From Talpa occidentalis (Eukaryota; Chordata; Mammalia; Eulipotyphla; Talpidae), in the NCBI RefSeq assembly GCF_014898055.3, contig NW_023605194.1, forward strand, positions 101,749,258 to 101,813,257: a stretch of DNA of 64,000 nt, given 5' to 3'. Below are positions 46,742 to 55,807 of this stretch, piece by piece. Position numbers and translations under genes: made by a program. The notes below the pieces were generated by a model that saw only the letters and a program-made list of their open reading frames with translations, was not told the origin of the DNA and did not search any database. Position 1 is the first letter of the stretch; each line of letters begins with the position of its first letter.

Positions 46742-47010
46742 TTTTTTAAGATTTATTTATTTACATATACAAGCACTGGGTACAGTCAGAAGCGTGGGAG
46801 GGTGAGCGAATTCACCAGAGCCAGAGTAGGGAACATAACAGGCAGACTGACTGACGAAGCACACTGCTGAGGGGAGCAGTGGGCGTGGCAGGAGAGGTCT
46901 GCAAGCCATGTGGGACCCTCGCCCGGTGGCCGGGGATCGAACCGGCACTGCAGAGGCTGCAGGCAGCTTCACAGCCCAGTGCTCAACTGTTGCGCCACCA
47001 GGGGAGGCCC
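46742..47010 (-). mobile_element. tRNA-derived SINE, GC-rich subfamily without the 11-bp insertion
   Basis: TTTTTTAAGATTTATTTATT, CACTGGGTACAGTCAG, body, GGGGATCGAACCGGC (intact B box) and head GCGCCACCAGGGGAGGCCC. Target repeats aagtgtatctcctttct and aatgtatctactttttt. Confidence 0.92.
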
Positions 47011-47689
47011 AATGTATCTACTTTTTTCACATAAATTTGTATTCTTAAATTTTAGGTAGCTAATTCATAAAACACTACATGTAGACAGAACTTAGTCCCT
47101 AGTTTTTCAACCAAGCAGCTTTGAGTAACTTCAAACACTTTCTTAAATCAAAATACCATATTAACATTTACTGCACTTACTTGTGACTGTATAGTTAAAC
47201 TGGAGAATGTTGTCATCCCCTGTGGTTCCAGAAGCACTTTAAAAAGTAATGGAAATTACAATGCACTCTGGAGAGATTTATGAGAATATTAATTAAAATT
47301 AACTTGTCCTAGTTTTCACAGTGTCTCCAGATTTGAGAAAGATGATGAATGTGGCAAACTGACATGTTTTCAAAATATGACTATTCTTTAAAGCTATGGT
47401 TTTAACAAAAATCTAATGAATCTTCACAAGAGATAATCTCCAATGGAATAGAGCATTTTTAGCTGAAAAATTACATAATAATTTATACGTAGGATACATG
47501 AGGGGCTCAGCTGAATTAATGAAATATGAAAGAAATAAGACAATTTCTGAGTAATTTGTAGCATTTTCTCTCCCAAGGCATGGCCTATTCATAGTTTTAC
47601 TTTGATGTGCACACATAATACATACATAATATATATTAACATTGACAGGAGTTAAGTACACAATTGAAAGGAGAAAATTGCACCATTTT
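47011..47689. other. Intergenic sequence, nothing recognised
   Basis: AT-rich unique sequence. Confidence 0.5.
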
Positions 47690-47960
47690 GCATCTATCTC
47701 CCTGGTGATTAATAAACACCTAAAAACTGCATTTGAATAGAGATATAAATCGAACTTAAAATACTAGGAGGCAAGAAGTTAAGCTCTGATTATGCTGTTA
47801 GGTACTAAGACACTGAAGGTGGTGTGGGGCAGGGAGATCACAATTTAATTTCATGCACTGCAGTCTATTGAATTGAATCGATTATAGCCAGGATTGTTTC
47901 TGCCACATAGTCTTCTAATTATGATTAGATTAATTACATTTATGAAAATCTATCTAACAT
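47690..47960. promoter_or_regulatory. Candidate conserved non-coding element with homeodomain sites
   Basis: Repeat-free block carrying several TAAT/ATTA cores, including CTAATTATGATTAGATTAAT at 47915-47934. It also has GGTGATTAATAAAC (47703) and a TCGATTATAGCC word (47878). The style is that of developmental enhancers, but conservation is not visible from one sequence. Confidence 0.3.
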
Positions 47961-48007
47961 TGTAAAATTTGTTTTAAATTGAAGTTTGTTTTTTAAAGTT
48001 TATTAGG

Positions 48008-48272
48008 GAGCTTCCCTGGTGGCACAGCGGTTGAGTGCTGGGCTGCGAAGCTGCCCACAGCCTCTGCAGCGCCGGTTCAATCCCCGGCCACTGGGCGAGG
48101 GTCCCACATGGTGCGCAGACCTCTCCTGACTTGCCCATTGCTCCCCTGTACTTTGTCAGTCTGCCTGTTCTGCTCTCCACTCTAGCTCTCGTGAATCCTC
48201 TCACCCTCCCGTGCTTCTCACTGTACCCAGTGCTTATTTAAATAAATAAATAAATCTTTAAAAAAAAATAAA
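48008..48272 (+). mobile_element. tRNA-derived SINE, GC-rich subfamily
   Basis: GAGCTTCCCTGGTGGCACAGC, GTTGAGTGCTGGGCTGC, B box GGTTCAATCCCC, tail TTTAAATAAATAAATAAATC. Target repeats aaagtttattagg and aaagtttattggg flank it. Confidence 0.92.
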
Positions 48273-48444
48273 TAAAGTTTATTGGGAAAAAATTCTTTGA
48301 AGATAATGTCTCAACACTCCCAATTTGTCACCAAATACCATTCTTAACTTCCCATTCTCAGTCTTCATTCCCTTTGTCATTGACAAGCTCTTATTTGGTT
48401 AAACCTCCTACTTCTTAGGCCCCCAAATCAAACAAAACATGCGA

Positions 48445-48445
48445 G

Positions 48446-48490
<45 letters not shown>
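48445..48490 (+). repeat. (GC)n(AC)n alternating purine-pyrimidine microsatellite
   Basis: 46 bp of strict alternation: three GC steps followed by a long AC run. This sequence type is prone to Z-DNA and length variation. Confidence 0.95.
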
Positions 48491-48495
<5 letters not shown>

Positions 48496-48599
48496 TGTGT
48501 CAGGTTTTGATTATACTCCATACTGATTGATTTTTTTCTTCATTTTTTTTCCTGAGTTAGAGTAGAAATACACCTTCTAAAGAAAACCTGCTACATTTA

Positions 48600-48867
48600 G
48601 GTCCTCCCTGGTGGCACAAGAGGCTAAGTCTCAGCACAATGAAGCTATCTACAGCATGAGTTCAATCCTGTCCAGGGAGCGAACCCACATAGAGCAGCAG
48701 ACCTCTCCTATCTCACCTGCTGCTCCCCTCAGCAGTGTATTTCAGTCAGTCTGCCTGTTCTACTGCCCACTCTGTCTCTGGTTAATCCTCTCACCTCCCC
48801 AAACCTCTGACCTACACCCCAGCTTTCGTATGCATAAATAAATAAAATAAATCTTTGGGGAAAAAAA
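48600..48867 (+). mobile_element. tRNA-derived SINE, older subfamily
   Basis: GTCCTCCCTGGTGGCACAAG, TCTCAGCACAATGAAGC, decayed B box (GAGTTCAATCCTG), tail TGCATAAATAAATAAAATAA. No convincing target-site duplication. Confidence 0.88.
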
Positions 48868-48869
48868 GA

Positions 48870-49260
48870 TTCGAGTATTTTTACACTTAGAATTCCAGAT
48901 GCTTCTTTTCAGCATTTCATTTCCAGAATTAATTACAAATATTTCAAGAGTTATTTTGCAGCATTGTTTATAATAATAAATGGCAATAATCCAAATATTC
49001 AACAATAAATGGCTTATGAAACAAATTATGCTAAAGCAAAGAAGAGACTACTATGCAGCTATGAAAATAACATTTTCAAGATCATTCAGTAATATAACTA
49101 CATGCTCATATTTTATTTGCATGAGGGAAAAAAGTAGATTGTAAGCGTGAATTTAAAATGATATCCCTTTTTTTTTTTTAAAGCATAGACATTGACAATA
49201 TAGACATAGAAGGAGAAATAGACAGGAATGGGTAGGCAGGGGTGCAGTCCCAAATATTCA
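48870..49260 (+). repeat. Ancient L1ME 3' fragment
   Basis: CAGCATTGTTTATAATAATA, AATGGCAATAATCCAAATAT, TCAACAATAAATGGCTTATG and GACTACTATGCAGCTATGAA are L1ME words in sense order. It is strongly decayed after 49150. Confidence 0.65.
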
Positions 49261-49756
49261 AAATGATAACTATAGGTATCTCTGCTTTCTTTGTCTCATG
49301 TCCTCTTATTTGAGTTTCCTACATTTTTAAGTGAATTACTTTTATAAATAGGGAAAGACTGATAGAACCTAAAATGAAATTCAGCATTCCAAATATTGTG
49401 TTTAAAATTCATGGTTGAGATCTGATTTGTAAAACCAATCAATTTACCAACGAAACAGCAAAGAAAATCCTGTCCTCTTAAATGGAATCAATATGTTTTA
49501 ATGTGTCTAGTTGATTTTCAGTTGACAAATTAGTTTATCAATTGGAAATATTGATCTAATAACTAGGTCGTGTTTGAGTTGTGTTATGATGGGCATTATT
49601 GCCATTGAGAAATCGAGAATTTTTTCTTTTTACTTTTGGTCTTTTTCACTTTTTTGTTACCTTATCCATACAATCCTTGAACTCGCCCTCATCCATTCTC
49701 TGATAAATAATAGCAGACTTAAGAAAGGTTCTCAAAAATGCATCTAATTTAAGATA
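49261..49756. other. Intergenic sequence, nothing recognised
   Basis: AT-rich unique sequence. Confidence 0.5.
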
Positions 49757-49769
49757 AAAAGTGCTGACC

Positions 49770-50050
49770 TGGGCCTCCCCGGTGGCTCAGCGGTTGAGCG
49801 CTGGGTTGCGAAGCTGCCCAAAGCCTCTGCAGCGCCGGTTCAATCCCCGGCTGCTCCCCGGCCACCAGAGGAGGGTCCCACATGGCGCGCAGACCTCTCC
49901 TGCCACGGCCGCTGCTCCCCTCAGCAGTGTACTTCGTCAGTTTGCCTGCTCTGCTCCCCGCTCTGGCTCTGGTGAATTCTCTCACCCTCCCGCACTTCTG
50001 ACTGTACCCAGTGCTTGTATAAATAAATAAATAAATCTTTAAAAAAAAAA
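49770..50050 (+). mobile_element. tRNA-derived SINE, near-consensus young copy
   Basis: Head GGGCCTCCCCGGTGGC, A box TGGCTCAGCGG, B box GGTTCAATCCCC followed by the 11-bp insertion (GGCTGCTCCCC), body, (AAAT)n, TCTTT and an uninterrupted A-run. Exact target-site duplication aaaagtgctgacc at 49757-49769 and 50051-50063. It is one of the least decayed copies and probably recent. Confidence 0.95.
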
Positions 50051-50269
50051 AAAAGTGCTGACCAGCTTAAGAACTTCCACTATAGGTAATTTGTATCTTA
50101 GTATGGAATATGCTATGAAACCCCCAAAATTTCTCAGTTGGGGCACTATTTGCATTTAGGGTAGGACAATTAAGATGCCAGGAGGAACTTTCCATCCCCA
50201 CAACCCTGAAAAATCAAAAAGTTGATGTAGAATCAGTGTCAGAATATTCCATTCTGAACCCCTGCTGGC

Positions 50270-50350
50270 TGTTAGGGAATTCATTTATTTAACTGGGTAT
50301 TTATTGGAGACGCAGAGCAGGCCAGGCACTATCCTAGCAATTCAGCGCAA
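50270..50350 (-). repeat. L2 3'-end fragment, antisense
   Basis: AATTCATTTATTTAACTGGG, TATTTATTGGAGACGCAG and GCCAGGCACTATCCTAGCAA match the reverse complement of the L2 end. Confidence 0.55.
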
Positions 50351-50559
50351 ATTTTGGTGTTCATGGCTGCATAGAAATCATGAAAAAGAACATATAATTT
50401 CACTGAAAAGTATTAATATTTATATGCTTAGTTATAGCTTTTTCCCCTATCTCTTAAAAAAATGAAGCAAAAACAGAAAAGACTAAATTTAATTTGGCAC
50501 TATCTGTCTTACTAATCCCCTGCCTTCTTCCACTTCTCAAATACTATTTTTAGAGACAC

Positions 50560-50890
50560 TTGGCTGTTTTTCTTCGTCATTTATGTATGGACCTGAGACT
50601 CCTGATTACATCTCCTCTTTAGTAAATGAACAAGAAAATGGAAGTGCCACCTGCTTGCTGTCACCAGGCCCCTGTTTTGCATCTCTGAGTTTCAGCAGTT
50701 TATTTGAGAGGATGATGCTTTGTTCCATTTAATTGGAGCCTCTGGTAGTTTTTCCCCCAGATATTAATCACCGTCATTCTGTTACTTGAGAGGCTTTGTG
50801 TAGGTAATTAAAGATCTCATCATATCATGCTTGAATATAAAGTTGTAAATGACTCATGCTGTAAACTTTGATCTTCTGAGTATACAGAAG
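50560..50890. promoter_or_regulatory. Candidate conserved non-coding element
   Basis: Repeat-free and compositionally complex. It has GATATTAATCA (50760), TAATTAAAGATCTCATC (50807), CATTTAATTGGAGCC (50727) and a CACCTGCTTGCTGTC word at about 50648. Dense homeodomain and LEF/TCF-like cores suggest a developmental enhancer about 14 kb upstream of the RAPGEF2 island. Unverified. Confidence 0.35.
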
Positions 50891-51227
50891 TCTGTTTCAG
50901 TGAAGAAAATTAGGTTTTGATAAATTGTAAAGCCATAAAAGAAAAATTCAGTTACACATTCCTAACAGTGGATTACAATAGCTTATTTAAAATTTACTTA
51001 AGCCTATTAAGTAATGGAATAATTTGTAACAAAAACTAGTACAAAATTTAAACTTTTGATTAAAAAACAGAGGCAACCACAGGCCTCCCAAGAAATACTC
51101 TTCTAAGAAAAAAAAATTAAAAGAAAAACTGTTTACAGCATTATTATTATTATCAAGACTTTTTGAAGAGACATCTGGATGTCACCCCTCTTTTTCTGTT
51201 TTATATAATTAGATGCATTTTTTTGGA
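50891..51227. other. Intergenic AT-rich sequence, nothing recognised
   Basis: No supported feature. Confidence 0.5.
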
Positions 51228-51243
51228 TGAAAATAATGTTTTT

Positions 51244-51548
51244 TTTTTTTTATAGAGGCATGCTTTATTTATTTGTTTGCTGGTTTGTTTGTTTTGTTTA
51301 TACATGCACTGGGTACAGTCAGAAGCGCGGGAGGGTGAGAGAATTCACCAGAGCCAGAGCAGGGAGCAGAGCAGGCAGAAGGACCGAAGTACACTGCTGA
51401 GGGGAGCAGCGGGCGGCAGGAGAAGTCTGCACGCCATGTGGGACCCTCCTCCGGTGGCCGGGGAGCAGCCGGGGATCGAACCGGCGCCGCAGAGGCCGCG
51501 GGCAGCTTCGCAACCCAGCGCTCAACCGCTGCGCCACCGGGGAGGCCC
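51244..51548 (-). mobile_element. tRNA-derived SINE, young subfamily with 11-bp insertion
   Basis: The body is almost identical to the copies at 4301 and 49770. The tail is extended with TTTG units at about 51270-51300. Intact B box (GGGGATCGAACCGGC) and head (CGCCACCGGGGAGGCCC). Exact target-site duplication tgaaaataatgttttt at 51228-51243 and 51549-51564. Confidence 0.95.
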
Positions 51549-51829
51549 TGAAAATAATGTTTTTAAAGGAATCTTTTTCCTAAATATATTGGTTTTTCCA
51601 CTGATAATCTTGTAGTAAGACATCACATATATATATATTTCTACTATAGAAAGAACAGTTACAAAAATAATCAGAAATAACTGTGAAATTAATTATAGCT
51701 TGCTGTATACTGTAAAGTAATAACATAAACATATTCACTTAGAATGAAAACAGTGGGTCAAAAGAGCAAACTGCTGGGATTCAATATTCTATAGCCAGCA
51801 AGACAAGAATTGGAACCAGATAGGGTTTT

Positions 51830-51945
51830 AACATTTATTAGAAGTCTGACTTTATTTTAGTAACCCCCTCTGAGATACAGGTTTTTCACTTGTAAAATGG
51901 AGACAATAATACTTGAGTCACTATTATTAGAACAATTAACATGTA
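51830..51945 (+). repeat. MIR
   Basis: GAAGTCTGACTTTATTTTAG, CCCCTCTGAGATACAGGTTT and TTCACTTGTAAAATGGAGAC correspond to the MIR core in sense orientation. Confidence 0.65.
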
Positions 51946-51950
51946 TGAAG

Positions 51951-52960
51951 TGTTGGGGACAGCAAGAATTGAAGATTCTTGGTGTCTTTCCAGGATAGAA
52001 TTTCACGAAGCACCAGAAGAAAGCAAGGGACAGAGTGTATTAGAGAGAAAGAACAGCGCTCTGATCAAGGAATCGGACCATCCAGGAAGGTGAGCGCTCT
52101 GCCCCAGGCTTTGGGGCAGCCAATTTTTTTGTTTGTTTGTTTGGTTTTTTTTGTGTGTGTTTTTTTTTGTTGTTGTTGTTGTTTTTTTAAAGATTTATTT
52201 ATTTATTTATGCAAGCACTGGGTACAGTTAGAAGCACAGGAAGGTGAGAGAATTCACCAGAGCCAGAGCGGGGAGCAGAACAGGCAGACTGAGGAAGAAC
52301 ACTGCTGAGGGGAGCAGCAGGTCTGCCATGCCATGTGGGACCCTCGCTGGGGGCCGGGGATTGAACCAGCTCTGCAGAGGCTGCGGGCAGCTTCGCAGCC
52401 CAGTGCTCAACCGCTGTGCCACCAGGGAGGCCCTGGGGCAGCCAGTTTTTATGGTTTCTTCTGTCTGGCTCGAGTGGGGTCCTTCTTACCTTGTACCCAT
52501 CACTCCCCCATTCCAGGAATTTGAAGTCAATCTCCCTTCACTTTTTTAGAGTCCCTGGGGGGAAAACTGCCAAGAGGGAGGTGGAGGCAGTTGAAAACCT
52601 CAAGATTTATTGCACAGTTAGATGTAGTTAAAGGTTGTGAAAAGGGTATCTATGCCCGCCCATAATACACTAGGTCTGTTAAATATGTGGATTCTTTCTA
52701 GGCCTCCAGACTGACCAGATCTTATCCAGTCTTTGAAACAAGGTGTTGGTGCAAAGGAATTTTGGGATGTAGGACCATGGCTGTTCTCCCCTGGGAGAGC
52801 ATGTCAAGGGACCCCTTTTCTAGCTTTACCAGGAACCACACAGTTCATTGTATTCCATAAATATTGGCATCATCATCGTTGTCATCATGCCTGCCTTTAC
52901 ACAACTATAAGTCAACTATTGGTTTAAAGGCCTAGTTAGTGGCAAAAACTTCTTGACTAC
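51951..52960 (-). mobile_element. Solo-LTR-like unit, antisense, split by a SINE
   Basis: On the minus strand the sequence reads like the R-U5 end of an endogenous retroviral LTR. A TTTCTCTCTAATACACTCTG segment (decayed polyadenylation signal) is followed by a CTTTCTTCTGGTGCTTCGTG segment, ending in CA at 51951 next to an MIR. Purine/pyrimidine-biased U3-like sequence continues to about 52.96 kb. The SINE at 52128 interrupts it. No gag, pol or env sequence is present. The outer boundary and a target-site duplication could not be fixed, so family and length are uncertain. Confidence 0.45.
52128..52433 (-). mobile_element. tRNA-derived SINE with long T/G-rich tail
   Basis: Target-site duplication tggggcagccaatttt (52112-52127) against tggggcagccagtttt (52434-52449). 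The tail at 52128-52186 has expanded TTTG and TTG units. Body and head (TGCCACCAGGGAGGCCC) are complete, with B box GGGGATTGAACCAGC. Confidence 0.93.
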
Positions 52961-53559
52961 ATGTAGAAAATTAGTCTCACTAGTCAGAGTTTTTTCTACT
53001 ATCAACAGTTAAGCAGAATTTTTACCATTATCCAAAGTTCATAAAGTCTTATGACTGCAAACCCAAGTATTCACTACAAAATACCAAACTTTCAGAATTT
53101 AAAAAAAAGAATGAGTCAAATTATATTGTTTGATGGTCATGATATCACTTTTTCAATTGGGGCTAAGCATCTGAATATTGGTGATTTATCTACTGTGGAA
53201 GTTGTAAAATATTAGTGACCTATCTAGTTTGCAAATATAATTGCTTTAACCTATGTAGTGTTTGGCATAGATAAGGCTGGAGGTCAAAATGAGAGTGCCA
53301 AACTCTAATTCAAGTTAGTGAACCTTCAAAAGTTTTCATTATGACATACTGTCCCTTTGAGTTTCTTCTAGACCCTGTGTATGTGTGTCTGTATAGAGAT
53401 AATAGTTTCATATCACTAATTATAATGATTTAATTATATAAATGTTAATAATTATAATTACTATATATCATGATGTGTATCATAATATTTATTGGCTATC
53501 TAATTGCATGGTTGTCTCTAACTAATGTGGGGTGTGTGATGTGTGTGTATAAGTTTGTG
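52961..53559. other. Intergenic sequence, nothing recognised
   Basis: Very AT-rich around 53400-53500. Confidence 0.5.
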
Positions 53560-53985
53560 CTGGAAATGTTCTGTTTGTCCTTCCAGATGCTTTTCTGGTC
53601 TCTGATCTCTGAGACCAGACTGTGGTCTTGCACCAGTAGGTTGACTTGTAAGGATGATGTCAATGGATCCCCCTGTCCAGTGTCTTCAAAACAGGTTCAG
53701 CCAATAGGGTACATGAGCAGGTGTGGGAAAGAGGGGACAGCAAGACTTTGAAGCTTTGAAGTATTTATTCACCATATCCCTCCCTAAGTGATCACTGTGA
53801 GAGAAAGTGGACTGTCTCCCTTGACCATAAGTAAGATGGGCAGGTCCTAACTCCTACTAGCCCAAGGAATGACACCACTGTGCTTTGCAGGCATCCTCCT
53901 CATACCTTTTATGAAGGTCTCTTCAAATTTCCCAGTAGCAATGTCTCATATTCTCTCTCCTGATCTCTGACTGATACAAATTCTT
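53560..53985 (-). repeat. Possible old LTR or composite repeat
   Basis: Reverse-strand words TTTGTATCAGTCAGAGATC, CATTGCTACTGGGAAATTTG and TATTGGCTGAACCTG resemble a recurrent mammalian interspersed repeat that I cannot name. The plus-strand frame at 53470-53751 inside it has no protein features. Confidence 0.3.
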
Positions 53986-54939
53986 CAAAGAAATAATGTA
54001 GGGGATGGTAGTACAGATAATGTTTTCATTTGCCTCCCAGCCTTACTAGCTTCCTTCTGGTTTGGTTTAATATCCTTCCTTCTGTTGGGATGGTAAAAAC
54101 ATGTGCCTGTTTCACATGACCTACAACCATCACCCCAGGACTGCACTGGGCTGGTTGTATTAGCACCCGCTCCTACAACAGTGACTAATTCATGTAGCAA
54201 TGCTGCAATGTAAGGCAATGGGATTCCTGACCCAGAACTCCCCAAATTAGAGTTGAAGTTTGGCCTCTTCTTAGACCAAGTTCTGATGATTGTAACCTTG
54301 GGGCACCCTGTTTTCAGCTTCCTTATTCCCAAGCACAACCTTCTGCAGAATGGAGCTCAGGAGAGAGAAGTAGGGATGCAAATCAGAGACTGGGAAGAGG
54401 TTCCAGGAGTCATTGCACCCAAGCTGAGCCCTGGTCCCTCAGCTTCCTTCTACAATTGCCTTCACCATGACAACAAATTACTAGATTTTCTTTTTACTTG
54501 AACTGACTGGAGTTTCTATCACATACAACTAAAAAAGAAGTACTGATTAAGAAAATGGCAAAACTCTTGCAAATTGATGTTTTTAACATTTTGATCTAAT
54601 TGTTTTTGCAGATTTCAGTGACGTTCGCCAGAAACATACTAGCAAGGTCCTGCTTCATATATTCATCAGGATCAGTAGAACTTTTTATTACTCAAAGTCA
54701 TCAGAAAGACTGTACTAAAATTCATTCTGCTTTGGACATATTTTGAACATTTTTCTAGAACAAATTATTTCCCAGAGGGGGGAAAAATAACTGAATTAGG
54801 AGAAGAGATGGCAGTGGTGTGTGTAAAATGAGAGAGCTTTCATCTCATTTTTAAATTAACAAATATGGTTAGGCATCAATGATTAAGAGTAGTGTTGTGA
54901 TTTTACTGCTCATTGTGGATTTTGCTTTTTGTTGTTGTT
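53986..54939. other. Intergenic sequence, nothing recognised
   Basis: Overlapping frames on both strands at 53985-54501 have no recognisable family. Confidence 0.45.
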
Positions 54940-55240
54940 GAAAATGCCCTGAATGAAAATAAGGTAAGATAATAGAAGATAACTTATTTTTCTTAAATAG
55001 AGTAGCTTCGGTTCATAGATGTGACATTGTATGGATTCAAGGAAAATGCAAAGACAGAATAAAAAACAAATGGGGGAAATACTCCACTTAAATGATTTGT
55101 ATATGTATTATCTATCAATACTTATCACCCACTTCCCTGTCGGCATGATTGTGAGGCTAAGCAAGCCCTTGAAGATTGTAAATGGCTCATAAATATTAAT
55201 TATAGTTTAACCTTCCTGCATTTGGAAGTAGTAAGTCTAC
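54940..55240. promoter_or_regulatory. Candidate conserved non-coding stretch
   Basis: Repeat-free, with AAGATAATAGAAGATAACTT (GATA cores), CCCTGTCGGCATGATTGTG (55136), and CTCATAAATATTAATTATAG at about 55187. Regulatory role is inferred from motif content only. Confidence 0.25.
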
Positions 55241-55520
55241 AAGGCTCACCACTTTTTGTTGCACTGATCAAAGCACATCTTTTCACTATAATTCTAAATT
55301 TAAGTTTAGAGCAGTTCTATCATTTTGGGTGCAGTGGTTCTCTGAAGAACTTGAAACAGTGAAATAAGAATTTTTAAAATTAACAAGAACATCATTAAAA
55401 CATTATCACAGAAAAGGAAAGATCAGGAAATAGACACCTAGGGAGCTGGGGAACTTTGGAAAGATGTTGCCAAGACGATGGGCAAAGAAGACAACCCAAT
55501 TCAGCTGATTTTACTCTTTT

Positions 55521-55793
55521 TTCTTTTTTTTTGAAAGGTTTATTTATGCATACAAGAACTTGGGTACAGGTCAGAGGTGTGGGGGGGCTGGTGAGAGGAC
55601 TCACCAGAGACAGAGTGGGGAACAGAACAGGCAGATGGACTTAAATACACTGCTGAGGGGAGCAGCAGGCGAGATAGGAGAAGTCTGCTGTGCCATGGGG
55701 CCACCCTCCCCCCCGGGATTGAACTCGTGCTGCAGTGGCTGTGGATAGCTTCCTAGTGCTGCAACTTAACCCCCAGTGCCACCAGGGAGGCCC
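55521..55793 (-). mobile_element. tRNA-derived SINE, older subfamily
   Basis: Tail TTGAAAGGTTTATTTATGCA, body, degenerate B box (GGGATTGAACTCGTG) and head TGCCACCAGGGAGGCCCC. Target repeats ctgattttactctt (55505-55518) and ctgtttttactctt (55794-55807). Confidence 0.92.
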
Positions 55794-55807
55794 CTGTTTT
55801 TACTCTT

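Noticed and set aside
49770..49860. tRNA-like A and B boxes that could be read as tRNA genes
   Set aside because: The cloverleaf is not complete and each case is followed by the SINE body, tail and target-site duplication. They are SINE heads.
53470..53751. 93-codon plus-strand frame as a small secreted protein
   Set aside because: The hydrophobic start looks signal-like, but the region resembles an interspersed repeat in antisense and there is no promoter or splice context.
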